Below are positions 8,137 to 23,100 of a DNA stretch of 64,000 nt, one piece after another. Below the pieces are notes generated by a model that searched no databases, was not told the origin of the DNA, and saw nothing but the letters and a program-made list of their open reading frames with translations. The translations under genes and the position numbers were made by a program. The stretch is taken from assembly GCF_001975985.1 (NCBI RefSeq), contig NZ_MTQF01000003.1, forward strand, positions 321,523-385,522, written 5' to 3'. Source of the DNA: [Flexibacter] sp. ATCC 35103. Its GTDB lineage: Bacteria > Bacteroidota > Bacteroidia > Flavobacteriales > Flavobacteriaceae. Position 1 is the stretch's first letter. Every line of letters begins with the position of its first letter.

Positions 8137-11100
8137 ATGATTATGAAAACACCTACTAACCTAAGATTGATTTTAATAGCTTTGATTTTCTTTCAAAGTT
8201 ACTTTGTAATTTCTCAAAATCTTAAGCCATTTACGCCAAGATTTGACAAGAGATTGAAGGGTGATATGTTACTTATTGGTAACAATATCCTGAACAGGGA
8301 AACCAATAATAGGAGTCCAAAAGACGCTTATAATGGTAATGGATACAATTCTGATTTCAATATGAAATATATTGATATCGATAATGATAACACTACATTC
8401 AGTTCGAGTAGTGCTACATTAACAGTACCAAAACCTGCCTGTTATAAAATAGTTTATGCTGGTTTATATTGGGGTGCGATCCTTCAGCAAAATGATCGTA
8501 CAGGTATAGAAAAAGTAAAACTTAAGTTGCCTACAGGTGGCTATAATGACATTACCGGTCAAATCATTCATGATGCTAATGCAGCGCCAATTGGTGGTGA
8601 TAATAACAAAGCATATGCGTGTTATGCGGATATTACATCTTTAGTTGCGGGACAAACAAATGCTCAGGGTTTATATACTGTTGCAAACGTTAAGTCTAGC
8701 GAAGGAACAAATGGCGGAACTGGTTTATCTGCCGGTTGGTCTATTTTTGTGGTTTATGAAGATCCTACTTTACCTGCAAAATTTATTACTTCGTTTGATG
8801 GTTTTAGCGGTATTGGTGGAGCAACAACTTTAGATATTGATGTTGCCGGATTTAAAACTATTCCTACTGGTCCTGTTCGTGTAAAATTTGCTTTTGCAGC
8901 TTTAGAGGGAGATCAGCCTATTGCGGGAGATTATCTGCAAATTAATGGTACAACTATTACGGCTACAAATGCTGCAAATGCAATCATCAGGCCATCAAAT
9001 AACTTCTTTAACAGTAGTGTAACTTTTGTTGATCCGGCAACGGATAAAACAGAAGATTTCTTAAATCGAAATCCCGCCAGTACCAACACCTTAGGGTATG
9101 ATGCCGGTATCTTGAATATTAATAATCCGGGAACGCTGTTAAGGCCCGGGGGGATTGTAATTGATAATAATGAAACTTCGGCAAAAATTAAGTTAGGAAG
9201 TACTCAGGACGTTTATTTCTATTATTTTAATGCTTTTGCGGTAGACATTATCGAACCTCATATTGTACTGACAAAAATTGTAAAAAATTCTGCGGGTACA
9301 GATATTGGAAACCAGAATGTAACATTAGGTCAACAATTAAATTATGAAATTGGTTTTAAAAACACGGGTAATGATGATGCTAAATCTTTAACGATTAGAG
9401 ATCAATTGCCTATCAATATTATATTTAATTATCCTACTGATATAAATCCTTTACCAGCTGGAGTGTCTATTCAAAGTTATGATCCTGCTACCAGAAGTAT
9501 TGTATTTAAAATTGATGATTCAGTAGTTAAGGCAAATTCATTATCAGATAAAATCATCAGTTTCAAAGTTAAGGTTGTTCCTGATTGTAATTCATTGAGT
9601 GAAGCATGTTCTAACAGTATTGATAACTCGGCTTACGCAACTTATAAAGGAACATTAAATCCTGATTTTCAAATTTCAGACGATCCAAGTGTTAATACCA
9701 ATACAGGATGTATATTAACTCCAAAAGCGACTAACTTTTTAGTAGGTGTTGATGGTTGTAAATATACAGCAACTGCTACTTTATGTAAAGATGATGTAAA
9801 TCTGGTAGCTGCTAATGGGTATACTTCTTATACTTGGTTTAGTGATGAAGCTCGTACTAAACAAATAGGTACAGGACAAACTCTTACTGTTAAAGAGCCT
9901 GGAATTTATTATGTTTATAATTTAGCCGCAGCTCCATGTAGATCAATTTACCAGGCTTTTACTGTAACGAGATTTGGTGCTACAACAACAAATCCGGTTA
10001 TTCCGTATGCAAAAGCTCCATATAAAGGTGAGGTATTAATTTGTCCTAACAACGGAAAAGAGTTACCTAATCTTTTCTTGTGTGGTGCAAATGATTCGAG
10101 ATTAATAGAAACTCATATTTCAGATGGTTCTACTCTTGTTTGGGAAAAACTGGATGAGGCAAGTTGTGCTGCTCCAATTAGTGCAAGTTGTGCTAATGAA
10201 GGGACTTCATGTGCATGGACTCAGGTTGCGACCGGACCAAATTATGAAGCCAAGATAGCGGGACAATACAGGTTAACATTAAATTATGCAGGTGGTTGTT
10301 TTAACCGTTTCTATTTTAATGTATTTACCAACTCATTAAACCCAACCGAAAAACATACAGATATTATTTGCGGAAAACCAGGTACAATTACTATTGGTGG
10401 TGTTCCGGCAGGATATGAGTACAGTATTAATGGTACAAATTATCAGGCAAGTAATATTTTTAATGTAACTACTGCAGGATTCTATACGGTATACATCAGA
10501 CAAACTGGTGTAAATCTAAATCCTTGTATTTTTACAGTTCCTAATATTCAAATCAGACAAAGAAATTTTGCTGTTGTTTCAGAAGTAACACAACCATTGT
10601 GTTATGGAGAAAAAGGTAGAATTAAAGTGGCGGTAAATGATGCTAATCCTCAATACTATTATAAAGTTTACAATAACGGAAGCTTGTTATATAATGTAGG
10701 ACCGGTTGCAGCATCTGAATATACTTTTGATAATTTAACTACAGATCAAAATTATGTTGTAGAGGTTTCTACAGATGATGGTTGTAAGGATACAAAATAC
10801 ATTTATATAGGTAAGGTTTGGAATGAGTACAAAGCAACAGCAACTTTGGTAGAACCATTGACAGCTTGTAGCGACGGAAAAATTAAAATTACTACAGAAG
10901 GTGGAAACAGCCCATACTCTTATTTTATAAATAGCGATACCGTTTTTCAAAGTTCAAACGAGTATGTAGTTACTGCTCCGGGAACATATGTAATTAAAAT
11001 TGTAGATAAAAATAACTGTACACTAACAAGAACAGTTGTAGTTCCTAGTAATACAAAACCAACTTATACAATTACAAATACAAACAGTACTTGTTATAAT

Positions 11101-14100
11101 GATAACTCTGAAATTAGAGTAAATGTTACTAATGCTAACGGATATAGTATGTCTTACAGTATTAATAATGGAGGAACTTATCAAACAAATCCTGTGTTTT
11201 CTAATTTACAACCTGGTACTTATAATGTAGTAGTAAGATATGGTATAACTTATACTCCTGAATTTGGTCAGCCTACTATTAAATATTGTTCAGATCCTGC
11301 GGTACAAAAAATCATTTTAGGACCAACTTCTGCTGTTACAGCATCTGGTGGTGTTGCAGCATTGGCAGGATGTACATTAGGTCAGCAAGGTGGTAAATTA
11401 AGAATTAATAATGCACAAGGAGGAACGACTCCTTATCAATACAGTTTTGATGGTGGTGCAACATGGCAGGCTACAAATGAAAAAGATGTATTGCCAGGTT
11501 CTTACATCTTAAAAATTAAAGATGCAGTTGGTTGTGAGTATACAATTCCTTACACGGTAACTCTGGATCAAAAACCAGCTGAACCAACTATAAAAGTTGA
11601 AGATCCGATATTTAATTGTAATGGTACTGCAACAAGTACTGTAACGGTTACAAACGGTACATCTGCAAACTATAAGTATGAATATTTTAGAAATGGTATT
11701 CCAAATACTCCAATTACAAATAACGTATTTGCAAATGTTCCTTCAGGAACTCATACAATTTCTGTTAAGTATACTGTAACTACAGTTTCTACTTATAGTA
11801 ACTTATTACAGGAAGATTTTGGTAAAGGTGGTTATACAACTACTCCAGGTATTAATCCTGCTTACTGTTTTGAAGATGAATCTACACCACACCCAGTTGG
11901 ATATCCTTGTGGAGCTTTTAACGATTACCAAATTAATGATGGTAAATATGCGGTAGCTAGTTCTATTAAAACAAACTTTGGAAATTCTTGGATTTTTGCA
12001 AAAGATCATACAGTTCCACAAGATCCGTTAGGAAGATTTTTATGTGTAAACGTAGGAGGTTCTGCAGGAATTGGTGGTATTTTATATAGTAAACCAATTA
12101 AAGATGTTATTGATAATCAGTCTGTAATTATTTCGTTATGGGCAGAAAACCTTATTGTTAAAACATCAACATCTCATGCTGATCCAAAATTAACGATTCA
12201 GTTAGTAAACAATTTAAATAATGTAGGTGGAGTAGAAGAAATTGTTGCTACTACAGATACATCAAACCCATGGGTTGTTCCTAAAACTGAAAAATGGGAA
12301 TATAAAGAGTTAACCTTAAATCCGGGTATTGGTAAAACTAATTTAAGTTTTGTAATTAGATCTTACAGTAATGAATTTAACGGTAATGACGTACTTATAG
12401 ATGATATCTGGGTTCGCCAGATTCCGGAATCTTGTCTTGCTACAAAAGATTTCCCAGTTGTTGTGGGTACAGATAAAGCGTTTTCAGCTGCAATTGTAGG
12501 TCATAAAGATCTTACTTGTTTTGGTGCTAATAATGGAGAAATCACTTTATCAGCTCAAAATTTTGGAACTGCTTATGGTTTCGATTATTCATTGGATAAT
12601 GGAACAACATGGACAAACTCTAAAACATCTCCTGTTACTGTTACCGGATTAACAGGTAAAACATATAATATTTTAATTCGTTACGATGATAAAGCTGCAA
12701 GTTGTAGTTTCCCATTTAGCCAGCCTATTGGTGTTCCAGCCGAATTAAAAATTGATGCAAAAGTTACTAAACTTGCAACTTGTACTACAGGTGCAACAAT
12801 TACAGCTACTGCAACAGGAGGAACTCCTGCTTATGAATTCGAATTAAGAGCTGCAAATGGTGTTACAGTTGTAAGAGCTTTCCAAAACACTGGAGTTTTT
12901 GCAAATGTCCCTACAGGAACTTATACTGTTGTAACCCGTGATCAATATGCGTGTTCTTCTACTGCGTCTGCGCAAGTAGTTGTAGATGCGCCAGTATTGC
13001 CAACAGCAAGTTTGGCTGCTACTTCAAATTATTGTTTCTCATCTAGTAAAGGAGCTACACTTGTAGTGACTGCAACAGGTACAGGAGCAATAACATATAG
13101 TTTAGATGGTGCGCCTGCACAAAACACGAATACATTTACAAATGTTGGACCAGGTACACATACTATTACAGTTACAGATAGCAATAACTGTCCTGTAACA
13201 ATTTCAAATATTGTTATTGCACCGGAATTAAAAGCGGCTGCTTCAATTACAAAAACATTAGATTGTACAACTCCTAATGCTACTATTAAAGTTGACATTA
13301 CAGATGGAGTTTCACCATATACTTATAAAGTTAAAAAAGATACCGGAGCTTATGGCGGTGTTGTAAATGTTACTGGTAATACATTTAATTACTCAGCTAC
13401 AACCGGAGCGGGACTTTATACTTTTGAAATTACAGACTCTAAAGGTTGTATTACAACTGTTACGGCTACTATTAGCCCAATTACTAATCCTACTGTTACT
13501 GCTTCACCAACACAAATTACTTGTAATGGTTTACAAAACGGTACAGTTGAATTACTTGGTGCGGGTGGTTCAGGCGGATATGAATATAACTTTAACAATT
13601 TAGGTTGGTCAACAAATACTTTATACTCTAATTTAAGTCCAAACGTTGATTATACGTATCAGGTTAGAGATAGCAAAGGATGTACTTCTGCAAGTGCAAT
13701 TATAAGATTAACGCAACCGGCTGTTGTAACAGGAACAATTGCTGCTACAACAATTAAATGTAGTGCTACAGGAACAGTTCCTGCAGTAGTTACAGTTACT
13801 GCTGGTGGCGGAACAGGTACTTACACGTATAGTTTTAACGGAACTACTAATTTTACAACAACAAATACATTCTCTACAACAACTGCAGGTACGGTTACTG
13901 CTTATATTAGAGATGCTAATAATTGTCAGCTTGGACCGTTATCTATTGCCATTGGTGCTTTAGATCAAATCACAGATATCACTATCGTTGATAGCGGATA
14001 CGATTGTTCTACAACTCCTCCAGGCGGACACGTAACTTTGACAGCTGTAAAAGCTGGAAGTTTAGCGACTATTACATACCAGATTATTTCTGGTCCTGCC

Positions 14101-17100
14101 GGATTTAATCCTGCAACAAATACAACAGGTGACTTTAAATCATTAGCTCCTGGTGATTATATTTTCCAGGCTACTGATACTGCTACAAATTGTTTATTTA
14201 CAAAAGGTCATACCGTAAAAGGTACTTCTGATATTACTGCTGGTGGTTCAGTACTTACAAATATTAAATGTTTTGGATCTACAGGAACTATTGAATTTAC
14301 AGTTAGTGGAGTAAAAGCAAGCGGATTCGATTATATTATTAGAAACGCTGCTAATACAATTATTCAGCAAGCTACAAATGTAAGCCAGGCAACAACAACT
14401 ATTGCTGTTACTGCTGCTCAGCCTGCAGGTACTTATACAATTACTGTAACAGACAGATTAACAAAATGTCAGGCTACTTATTCAGTTATTTTAGCGCAGC
14501 CAGCTGCTGTGTTAGATGTTACTGCAACGGCAACTACAGTAAATTGTAATAAATTTACAGCCGAAATTACAGCTACTACAACAGGAGGAACTCCTGCTTA
14601 CACCTATGCTGTTGCAAGACAAGGAGCTCCAGTTCCTACGGTTTATAATGATGTATTGACAGTTGATACTGCAAACGGAACAGTATTAAACTGGATTGTT
14701 TACGTTAAAGACGCTAATGGTTGTACAGATAATTTCCCAATCACTATCGCTGTAGATGCTAAACCGGTAATTAGTTTAGTTACTGTTGACAATCAATGTC
14801 AGACAGGTTCAACTTCAAGCTTTACTATTACGGCAAATGCTACAGGATTAAACCCTTTATCTTACAGTATTGATGGAACGAATTTCCAGCCAGGTAATAC
14901 TTTTACAGTAACTGCAGGAACATACACAGTTACAGTTAAGGATAAAAATGGTTGTACAACTAGTGCAGCTACTCCGGTAACTGTTTACCCTCAGGTATCT
15001 GCTTTGGCAGGTGTAACTAAAGAATTAGATTGTACTACTACTCCAGACGCCACTATCAAAGTTGATGTTAAAGGAGGAAAAGCACCATATACTTATACAG
15101 TAACAAAAGGATCGGGAACACCAAGTTCTCCGGTTGGTCCTATTGCCGGAACATCATTTACAATTTCTGTAACTCCGTCTAACGCTGATGGTTATACATT
15201 TGTAATTACAGATGCTAACGGATGTTCGACTACTACATCTACTACTGTTGCCCCAATTACAAACCCAACTGTTACTGCTGTAAAAGTTGATGCTTCTTGT
15301 AATGGTTCAGCAACAGGTTCTGTTCAGTTAACAGGAGCTGGTGGTTCAGGAGGATATACATACAGTTCTAATGGAACAACTTATGCATTAACTTCATTAT
15401 TCGAAAATTTAGCAGCAGGTTCATATACTTTCTATGTAAAAGACAGTAAAGGTTGTACAAATACTGTAACTGTAACTATTGGTCAGCCTACTACTTTAAC
15501 AGCTACTGCTACTGCTACTAATTTTACTTGTAGTGTTACAAATACAAAACAATCTGCTACGATTACAATTGCAGTACCAACAACTGGTACAGCTCCATAT
15601 GAATATAGCTTCAACGGAAGTCCATATAGCAACAATAATACCTTAACAATCAATGATAACGGAACAGATCAAACGATCAACTATTCTGTTAAAGATGCAA
15701 AAGGATGTACAACAGCAATTCAACAAATTGTTGTAAAAAAATTAGATCCTCCAATTATTGCATCAATTACCGGTACAGCAATTTTATGTTCTCCTGCTGC
15801 AAGTACTACAAGTACAGTAACAGTTACAACAACAAATGGTGTTGGAACTTTAGCTTATGTAATTACTGCTCCGGCTTCTGCTATTACAAACGTAACGGGA
15901 GCTACAACAGGAATTTTTACAGGATTAACTCCGGATACTTATACTTTTAAAGTTACTGATGCAAACGGATGTTTTGCAATTCAGTCTTATACCGTAAACA
16001 GTCTGACACCAATTGCTGTTACAGCATCTAAATTGACAGACGTTTTATGTTTTGGAGGAAATACAGGTTCAGCAAGATTCACGATCAGTGGCTTTAGCGC
16101 AACAGGAAATTATGCTGTTGCAGTAACTTCTACTCCTGCAGGATTACCTTATACAAATGTAACAACAGGAGATGTTATTACATTAAATGGTTTAGTTGCG
16201 GGTACTTATAACCTTGAGGTAACAGATAATACTACAAATTGTAAAGACAATAAATCAGTTACAATTACACAACCAACCCAAGCTCTTGCAGCTACTGTTG
16301 ATGTGGTAAATGCGAATTGTAATGTAACTACTTCAAAAGTGACAGTTAATGCTACTGGAGGTACTACAGCTTACTCTTATGCTTTTGTACAAAATAATGT
16401 TGCACCTACAGCAGGTGATTATGTATCAAATAACACTGCTAACCTTAACGCTACAATTACAGATTGGGATGTTTGGGTAAAAGACGCAAATGGTTGTTTG
16501 ATTAAATTAGATGTAGCAGTTACTACAGATATTGCACCTACTGTTACAGCTTCGGTTACAAATCAATGTACTTCAACAGGAACTTCTTTTGTGATAAAAG
16601 CTGTTGGTACAGGAGGTGTTGCACCTTTAACGTATTCTATCAGTAATGGTGTTACGCCTAGCCCTGCAGATACTTTTACAGTTACTTCTCCGGGAACATA
16701 TATTGTTACGGTTAAGGATGCTAATAATTGTACCGCTACAGCTACGGTTACAGTTAATTCTGTTTTAACAGCAAATGCTGTTTTAGTTAGCGATATTACT
16801 TGTTTAACTCCTGCTGGAGCAAGTATTACTATTAATGCAGGCGGAGGTTTAGCTCCTTATTCATATTTAGTTTCTACAGATGGCGGAGTAACTTATGGTA
16901 CATCTCCGGATTTAGTTGGAAACACATTTACAACAACTGTAGCCGGTGATTACTATTTTCAAGTAACTGACGCAGCAGGTTGTAAAAAAGTTACCAATAA
17001 AGTTACTACAACAACACCGCAAAGTATTGCTGTAACAGCTACAAAAGTTGACCCAACTTGTAATGCTTACACAGATGGTTCTATCAAATTGGTAGCTACA

Positions 17101-20100
17101 TCAGGAGTTTCTCCTTTTACTTACAGTATTGATAACGGTGCTACTTATGTATCTACAAATGTTTTTGGAGGTTTAGCTGCAGGAACTTATGACTATTTCG
17201 TTAAAGATTCTAAAGGTTGTATTTCTGCACCTGCAACAATTACGTTGAATAATCCAGCTCCAATTGTGGTTAATATAGTGCGTAATGCAATTTTATGTAA
17301 CTTAAATACTCCTGGTAGTTTTGACCTTAATGTAGTTTCAGGTGGAGTTGCTCCATACGTTTACAGACTATACGATAATACATTTACACAAATAGATACC
17401 TATACTGAAACAGGCGCTGCGGCAACTGCAGTTCATAAATTTGCAAACTTAAACTTTGGTGATTATTATATTACCGTTGTAGATGCAGTTGGTTGTGAAT
17501 TTAAAAGTGGTAAATTAAGAATTGAAACACCACCTTATTTGAGCATGACTGCGGTTATAGATTCAAACAATTGTGCTACAGGTGTAAATGTTACAGTGAC
17601 TACTTCAGGAGGTACACCAGATTATAAATATTCTATTTTTGGACAACCTTTAACGGAAAGCCCTGCGCAAACAAGTCCAACTTATACATTTATAGGTTTA
17701 CAACACGGAACTACTTATTACTTACAAGTAAAAGATGCTAATGATTGTATCTCTATTTTAGAATTTAAAACTCCTCCTCCTCCTTCAGGAATAGTAATTA
17801 CTGGTACAACAGCAACTAATGTTACTTGTACTGGTACTTCAACAGGAACATTACAATTTACTGTTAGCGGTTACGATGCTACAGTTTCTGTAATTAATTA
17901 TGTTGTTTTAAATGCTTTGACTTTATTACCGGTTACTCCACCAATTGGCGGAACATTAACAGGTCCTGCAGGTGGTCCGGTTTCTTATACGATACCAAAT
18001 TTAAAAGCAGGAAGCTATGTTTTAAAAGTTTCTGAGTCTACAGGTACATTATGTTCTAATGCTTATACATTTGACATAACACAACCGGCACAACCACTTA
18101 AAACTGCTATAACAGCAGTTGTAGATGCTACTTGTAATGTAGATGCTCAGGTTACCCTAACAACAACAGGAGGAACAGGTCCTTATAAATATGCTGCTGG
18201 AGCTGTTGGTTTCACGCCTACAGTTTTCAATACAGGCAATGTTTTGAGCTTAAACTATGCAACAAGAACCAATTGGGATATTGTTGTTCAAGATGCAAAT
18301 GGTTGTACAGACAGAGTTAGTACAACAATATCTTTAGCACCAAGTCCGGTAATTGCTTTAGCAGTTGTAGACAAATGTGTGGCTGAAGGAACTTATGTAG
18401 TGAGAGTTTCTCAAACTACTGCAGGTGTTGCACCTTATTCTATAAGTGTAAACAACGGTTTATATACAAGTATTCCTGGTTTACCTTATGACGTTACAGG
18501 TCTTAATTCAGGTTCAAATACAATTAGCATCAAAGATGTTAACGGTTGTATTGACACTAAATCGATCGTAATCGAAAAACCTCTTTTAGTAGTACCTGCT
18601 ATTACTAAATTACCAACTTGTGCGAATAACGATGGAGTTATAAAATTGACACCTTCTGGAGGTTCAGGTACTTATTCATATAGTATCACTCCTAATGTGG
18701 GAACTATTTTAGGTAATGTTATTTCAGGTGTTCCTGCAGGTGCTTATACAATTACTATTACAGATACAAATACATTGTGTACTGCAAATGCTCCGGTTGA
18801 GTTATCTGCTCCAACACCTGTAGATTTTACTGCTGTTGTAATTGATGCTTCTTGTAACGGAGCTAGTGATGGTACGATTACTGTAAATCTGGCTGCTAAC
18901 AGCGATAATCCGGTTTACACGTATTCTATCTTACCAGTTCCTCCGGGATCAGTACAAACAAATAACATATTCTCTAACTTACCTCAGGGAACGTATTCTA
19001 TTACAGTATTCTCAGGTAGAGGATGTTCATTGTCTAAACCTTTCACAGTTGGACAACCAGCAATTCTTGCAGCTACTGCAGCAGTAACACCATATTCTTG
19101 TAACACAAGTAATGTTGCTCAGCCAGCAGTTGTAACAGTAAATGTTACGGCAGGTACAGGAACAGCTCCATACAAATACAATTTTGATGGTTCTGCGGTA
19201 TACAATGACGCTAATACATTAGCAGTTCTGGATAATGGTACAGTACAAACTATTCACTATTATGTTAAAGATGCTAAAGGCTGTACATTTGATAATACGG
19301 TAACAGTTAATCCATACCAAAAAATTACAAACTTAACTTTTGCTGGTGCTGCAATAACTTGTAATGCTCCAACAACTAGTATTACAGTTTCTGTAGTAGG
19401 TGGATATGCAATTACTAAATATGAAATCGTATCACCAATTACGGTTGATAACGGTACATCAAATGTTTTTGCAGGACTTGGACCAGATACTTATGTTTTC
19501 AAAGTAACTGATGCAAATGGATGTTCATTCCAAAAATCATACACAATTAAACCAGTAACAAATATTACAGTTTCTGGTCAATTAATAAAAGATGTTAGCT
19601 GTAACGAAACAGCAGCAACTCCAAATGGTTCTGTAGAATTTACAGTAGGTAATTTTGCCGGATCATATACCTATTCAATCAACGGTGTTGCCGTTGCAGG
19701 AACGCATACAAACCCTAAAGTTACTCTTGTAAATTTAGCTGTAGGTTCTTATAAAATTGATGTTGTAGACGTAGCAACAGGTTGTGTCGCTACAAATACT
19801 GTAGTGGTTAGCCAACCAGCTGTACCATTAGATTTATCTTTAGTTTCTAATGTTAATGCAAACTGTAGTTTTGGTGCAAAAGTGAGCGTGATAGGTTCTG
19901 GAGGAACTCCAAACTATACTTATGCTTTCGTTGCAACTCCTGCAACTCCGGTTGCAACTGATTATAAAGCTAGTCCTAATGCTATTTTAGATCCGTCTAA
20001 AACATGGATTGCCTATGTAAAAGATTCAAAAGGATGTATCGCACAATTACCATTAACTATCGCAACAGATCCTAGACCAACAATCGACCCAATAACTGGT

Positions 20101-23100
20101 GTTTGTTATGATGGTGCTCCGGTAAATGTTACTTTGGTTGGTCATGGTGTTGGTCCATTAATGTACAGTATTGGTAACGGATTTAAATCTAGTCCAGATT
20201 TCGTATTAAATGCACCGGGATCTTATACTTTCTATGTAAGAGATGCAAACAATTGTGATGCAGTTACACCGTATGTTTACAACCTTGATCAGGAATTATT
20301 GTTAGATGCTAAATTGCAGGATTTAACATGTGCCGCTCCTAACTTAGCTACAATTACACTAACAGCTACTCAGGGATCATTGACATATAATAATTATCAG
20401 GTTTCATTTAATGGAGGTGCACCTACACCGGCAACTTCTCCATACACAACAAATGTTCCTGGAACATATACTTTTACAGTAACAGATAGTAAAAACTGTC
20501 AGGCAGTTTCACTTCCTGTAGTTGTAAATCCTATTGTAATGCCTACAATTTCTACAACTCACGCAGACGTAAGTTGTAATGGTGGAAATACCGGAAGTAT
20601 TACAATCACAGCCGGAAGCGGACTTCCTGCTTACGAATACAGTATTAATGGTACAACATATCAGCCATCTAACATTTTTGCTGGATTAACAGCAAATACT
20701 TACACAGTTTACGTAAGAGATGCTAAAAAATGTGTTGTAAGTGAGACTGTTGTAATTTCAGAGCCAGCTACATTAACAGCAACAGCAGTAGTTACACCAT
20801 TTGGTTGTAGCCTGACTAATGCTCCTCAGGATGCAGTTGTTACCTTAACAGCTGCTGATGGTACACCTGGATATAAATATAGTTTTGATAATGGAGTTAC
20901 TTTTGGAGATTCTCCAACATTAACTGTAAGTACTATAGTTACTCCAAAAACTGTTTACTATGTTGTAATCGATTCTAAAGGATGTAGAGTTGCAAACTCT
21001 GTAGTCGTTAATCCTTACACACCGCCAACAGATATGAATATTACTTCAACACCAATTTACTGTAACACTGTAGGAGGAACTTCTACAGCTACTGTAACTG
21101 GAGTAACTGGTGGTGTAGGACCATATAAATATGAAATTGTTTCGCCTGCAACAGCAGTAGCAAACAATACAACTGGTGTTTTCCCAGGATTATTACCAGA
21201 TAATTATCAAATAAAAGTTACAGATGCTAACGGTTGTAGTACAACTAAAGCGATTGTGATAAAAGAGTCTGAGAAAATCAATGTAACTGCTCAGTTATTA
21301 AGCGATGTATTATGTAATGGTGGTAATACAGGTTCAGTAGCCTTTACGGTAACGAACTATATTACTCCGGCTAATTATGGATATAGTATCTCGCCAATTG
21401 CAGGAACTGCTACAAAAGTTGGAGATGTTATTACATATACAGGTTTAACAGCAGGTAGTTATACATTTACTGTTTTAGATAATATTTCAGGATGTCAGCG
21501 TCAGGTAATTAATTTTGTAGTTGGTGAGCCGGCTGTTCTGGATTTCACATCTACTGCAACAAATATTAATTGTAACAATAAAAAAGCTATAATTACAATT
21601 ACTGCTACAGGCGGAACGCAAGCTTATGGTTATGCAGCAGTAGTTCAGGGATCTCCGGTTCCAACAACGTTTGGAGCTAATCCTACGATTGTTGTAGATA
21701 CAAACAATGGAGCTAACATGGTTTGGGATATTTATGTAAAAGATCTTAACGGATGTCCAGCTACAAAAACTCAAACAATTATTGAGGATGCATTACCAAC
21801 AACTCCAAGTGTGGCTCCGTTCAGTCAATGTCCGGATGCAACAAACGGAACGTATACATTTACGATTACCGGAGTTACAGGTGTAGCACCAATCCTTTAT
21901 AGTATTGGTAACGGATTCCAATCTAGTCCAACATTCACAGTTACTGATGCTCGTTCTTATGATGTAACAGTAAAAGATGGTAATGGTTGTGAAGTAACAA
22001 CAACAGCTGTAGTAAATATTTTACCACCATTAGTTTTAGATGTTGTGGTAACTAAATTGCCAGGTTGTAACTTCGTAGATGGTATAGTTACTGCTACGGC
22101 TACAGGAGGAGCAACTCCTGCAAATTATAGCTATAGTTTAGATGGTAACTTTGGTCAGACGTCAGGAACATTTAATAATGTTAATCACGGACATCATACT
22201 ATTATTGTAACAGATCTAACAACTAATTGTACAGATACAGTTGAGTTTGATATTGAAAAAGCTACAGACATTCAAGGTTTACTTGTAAAAGGAACTGATG
22301 TAACTTGTAATGGATTTACAGATGGTACTATTACTGCTACTATTGATGAAACAGGTGTAAATAATAATCCTATTTATTACTATAGTATTACTGCAGGACC
22401 AGTTACAAGACCAGATCAAACATCTGGAGTGTTTACAGGATTACCTGTAGGACAATATACCGTAACAGTTACTTCAGGTAGAGGTTGTAAAGCATTAGAA
22501 GATGTTACAATAGGTCAGCCAGCTGTAATTACAGTTCCTGATCCGGTTGTTACTCAATTTGGTTGTACTCCTGGTACTAACGGAAATAATCTGGCTACAA
22601 TTACAGTAAACAATGTAACTGGTGGTTCTGGTAACTTCATTAAATATGAATTTATTAAAGGAGCAACAGTACTTCAAAGCAGTACATCAAATGTATATAC
22701 TGTATTTGATCTTAGCGGAGGTATTTATACTGTAAATGTTTATGATGAAAACGGATGTGTTGGATCAGCAACATCAATCATCGATATTAAACCTTTCATT
22801 AGTTTAGATGATATTGATATTACAATTAATAAAAACATCACTTGTGTAAACAATGAAGATATAACTGTAACTGTTAAAACAACAGGTACACCAGCTCCGG
22901 CATTCTTGTTATACAAAATTGAAGGTATTGGCGGAAGTACATTTACAGATAACAATACAACAGGAGTATTTACAGGATTGCCAATAGGAAATTATTTAAT
23001 TACTGTTGAAAACCCTGATACACATTGTTCAATACAAGAAGCACATTATGTTTCAAATCCTAACACATTTGAAATTAAAGTTAATCCAATTGCTACAGAA

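Noticed and set aside
8645-22955. Small frames on both strands inside sprB
   Set aside because: They are shadows of the repetitive Thr/Val/Gly codons of the adhesin.
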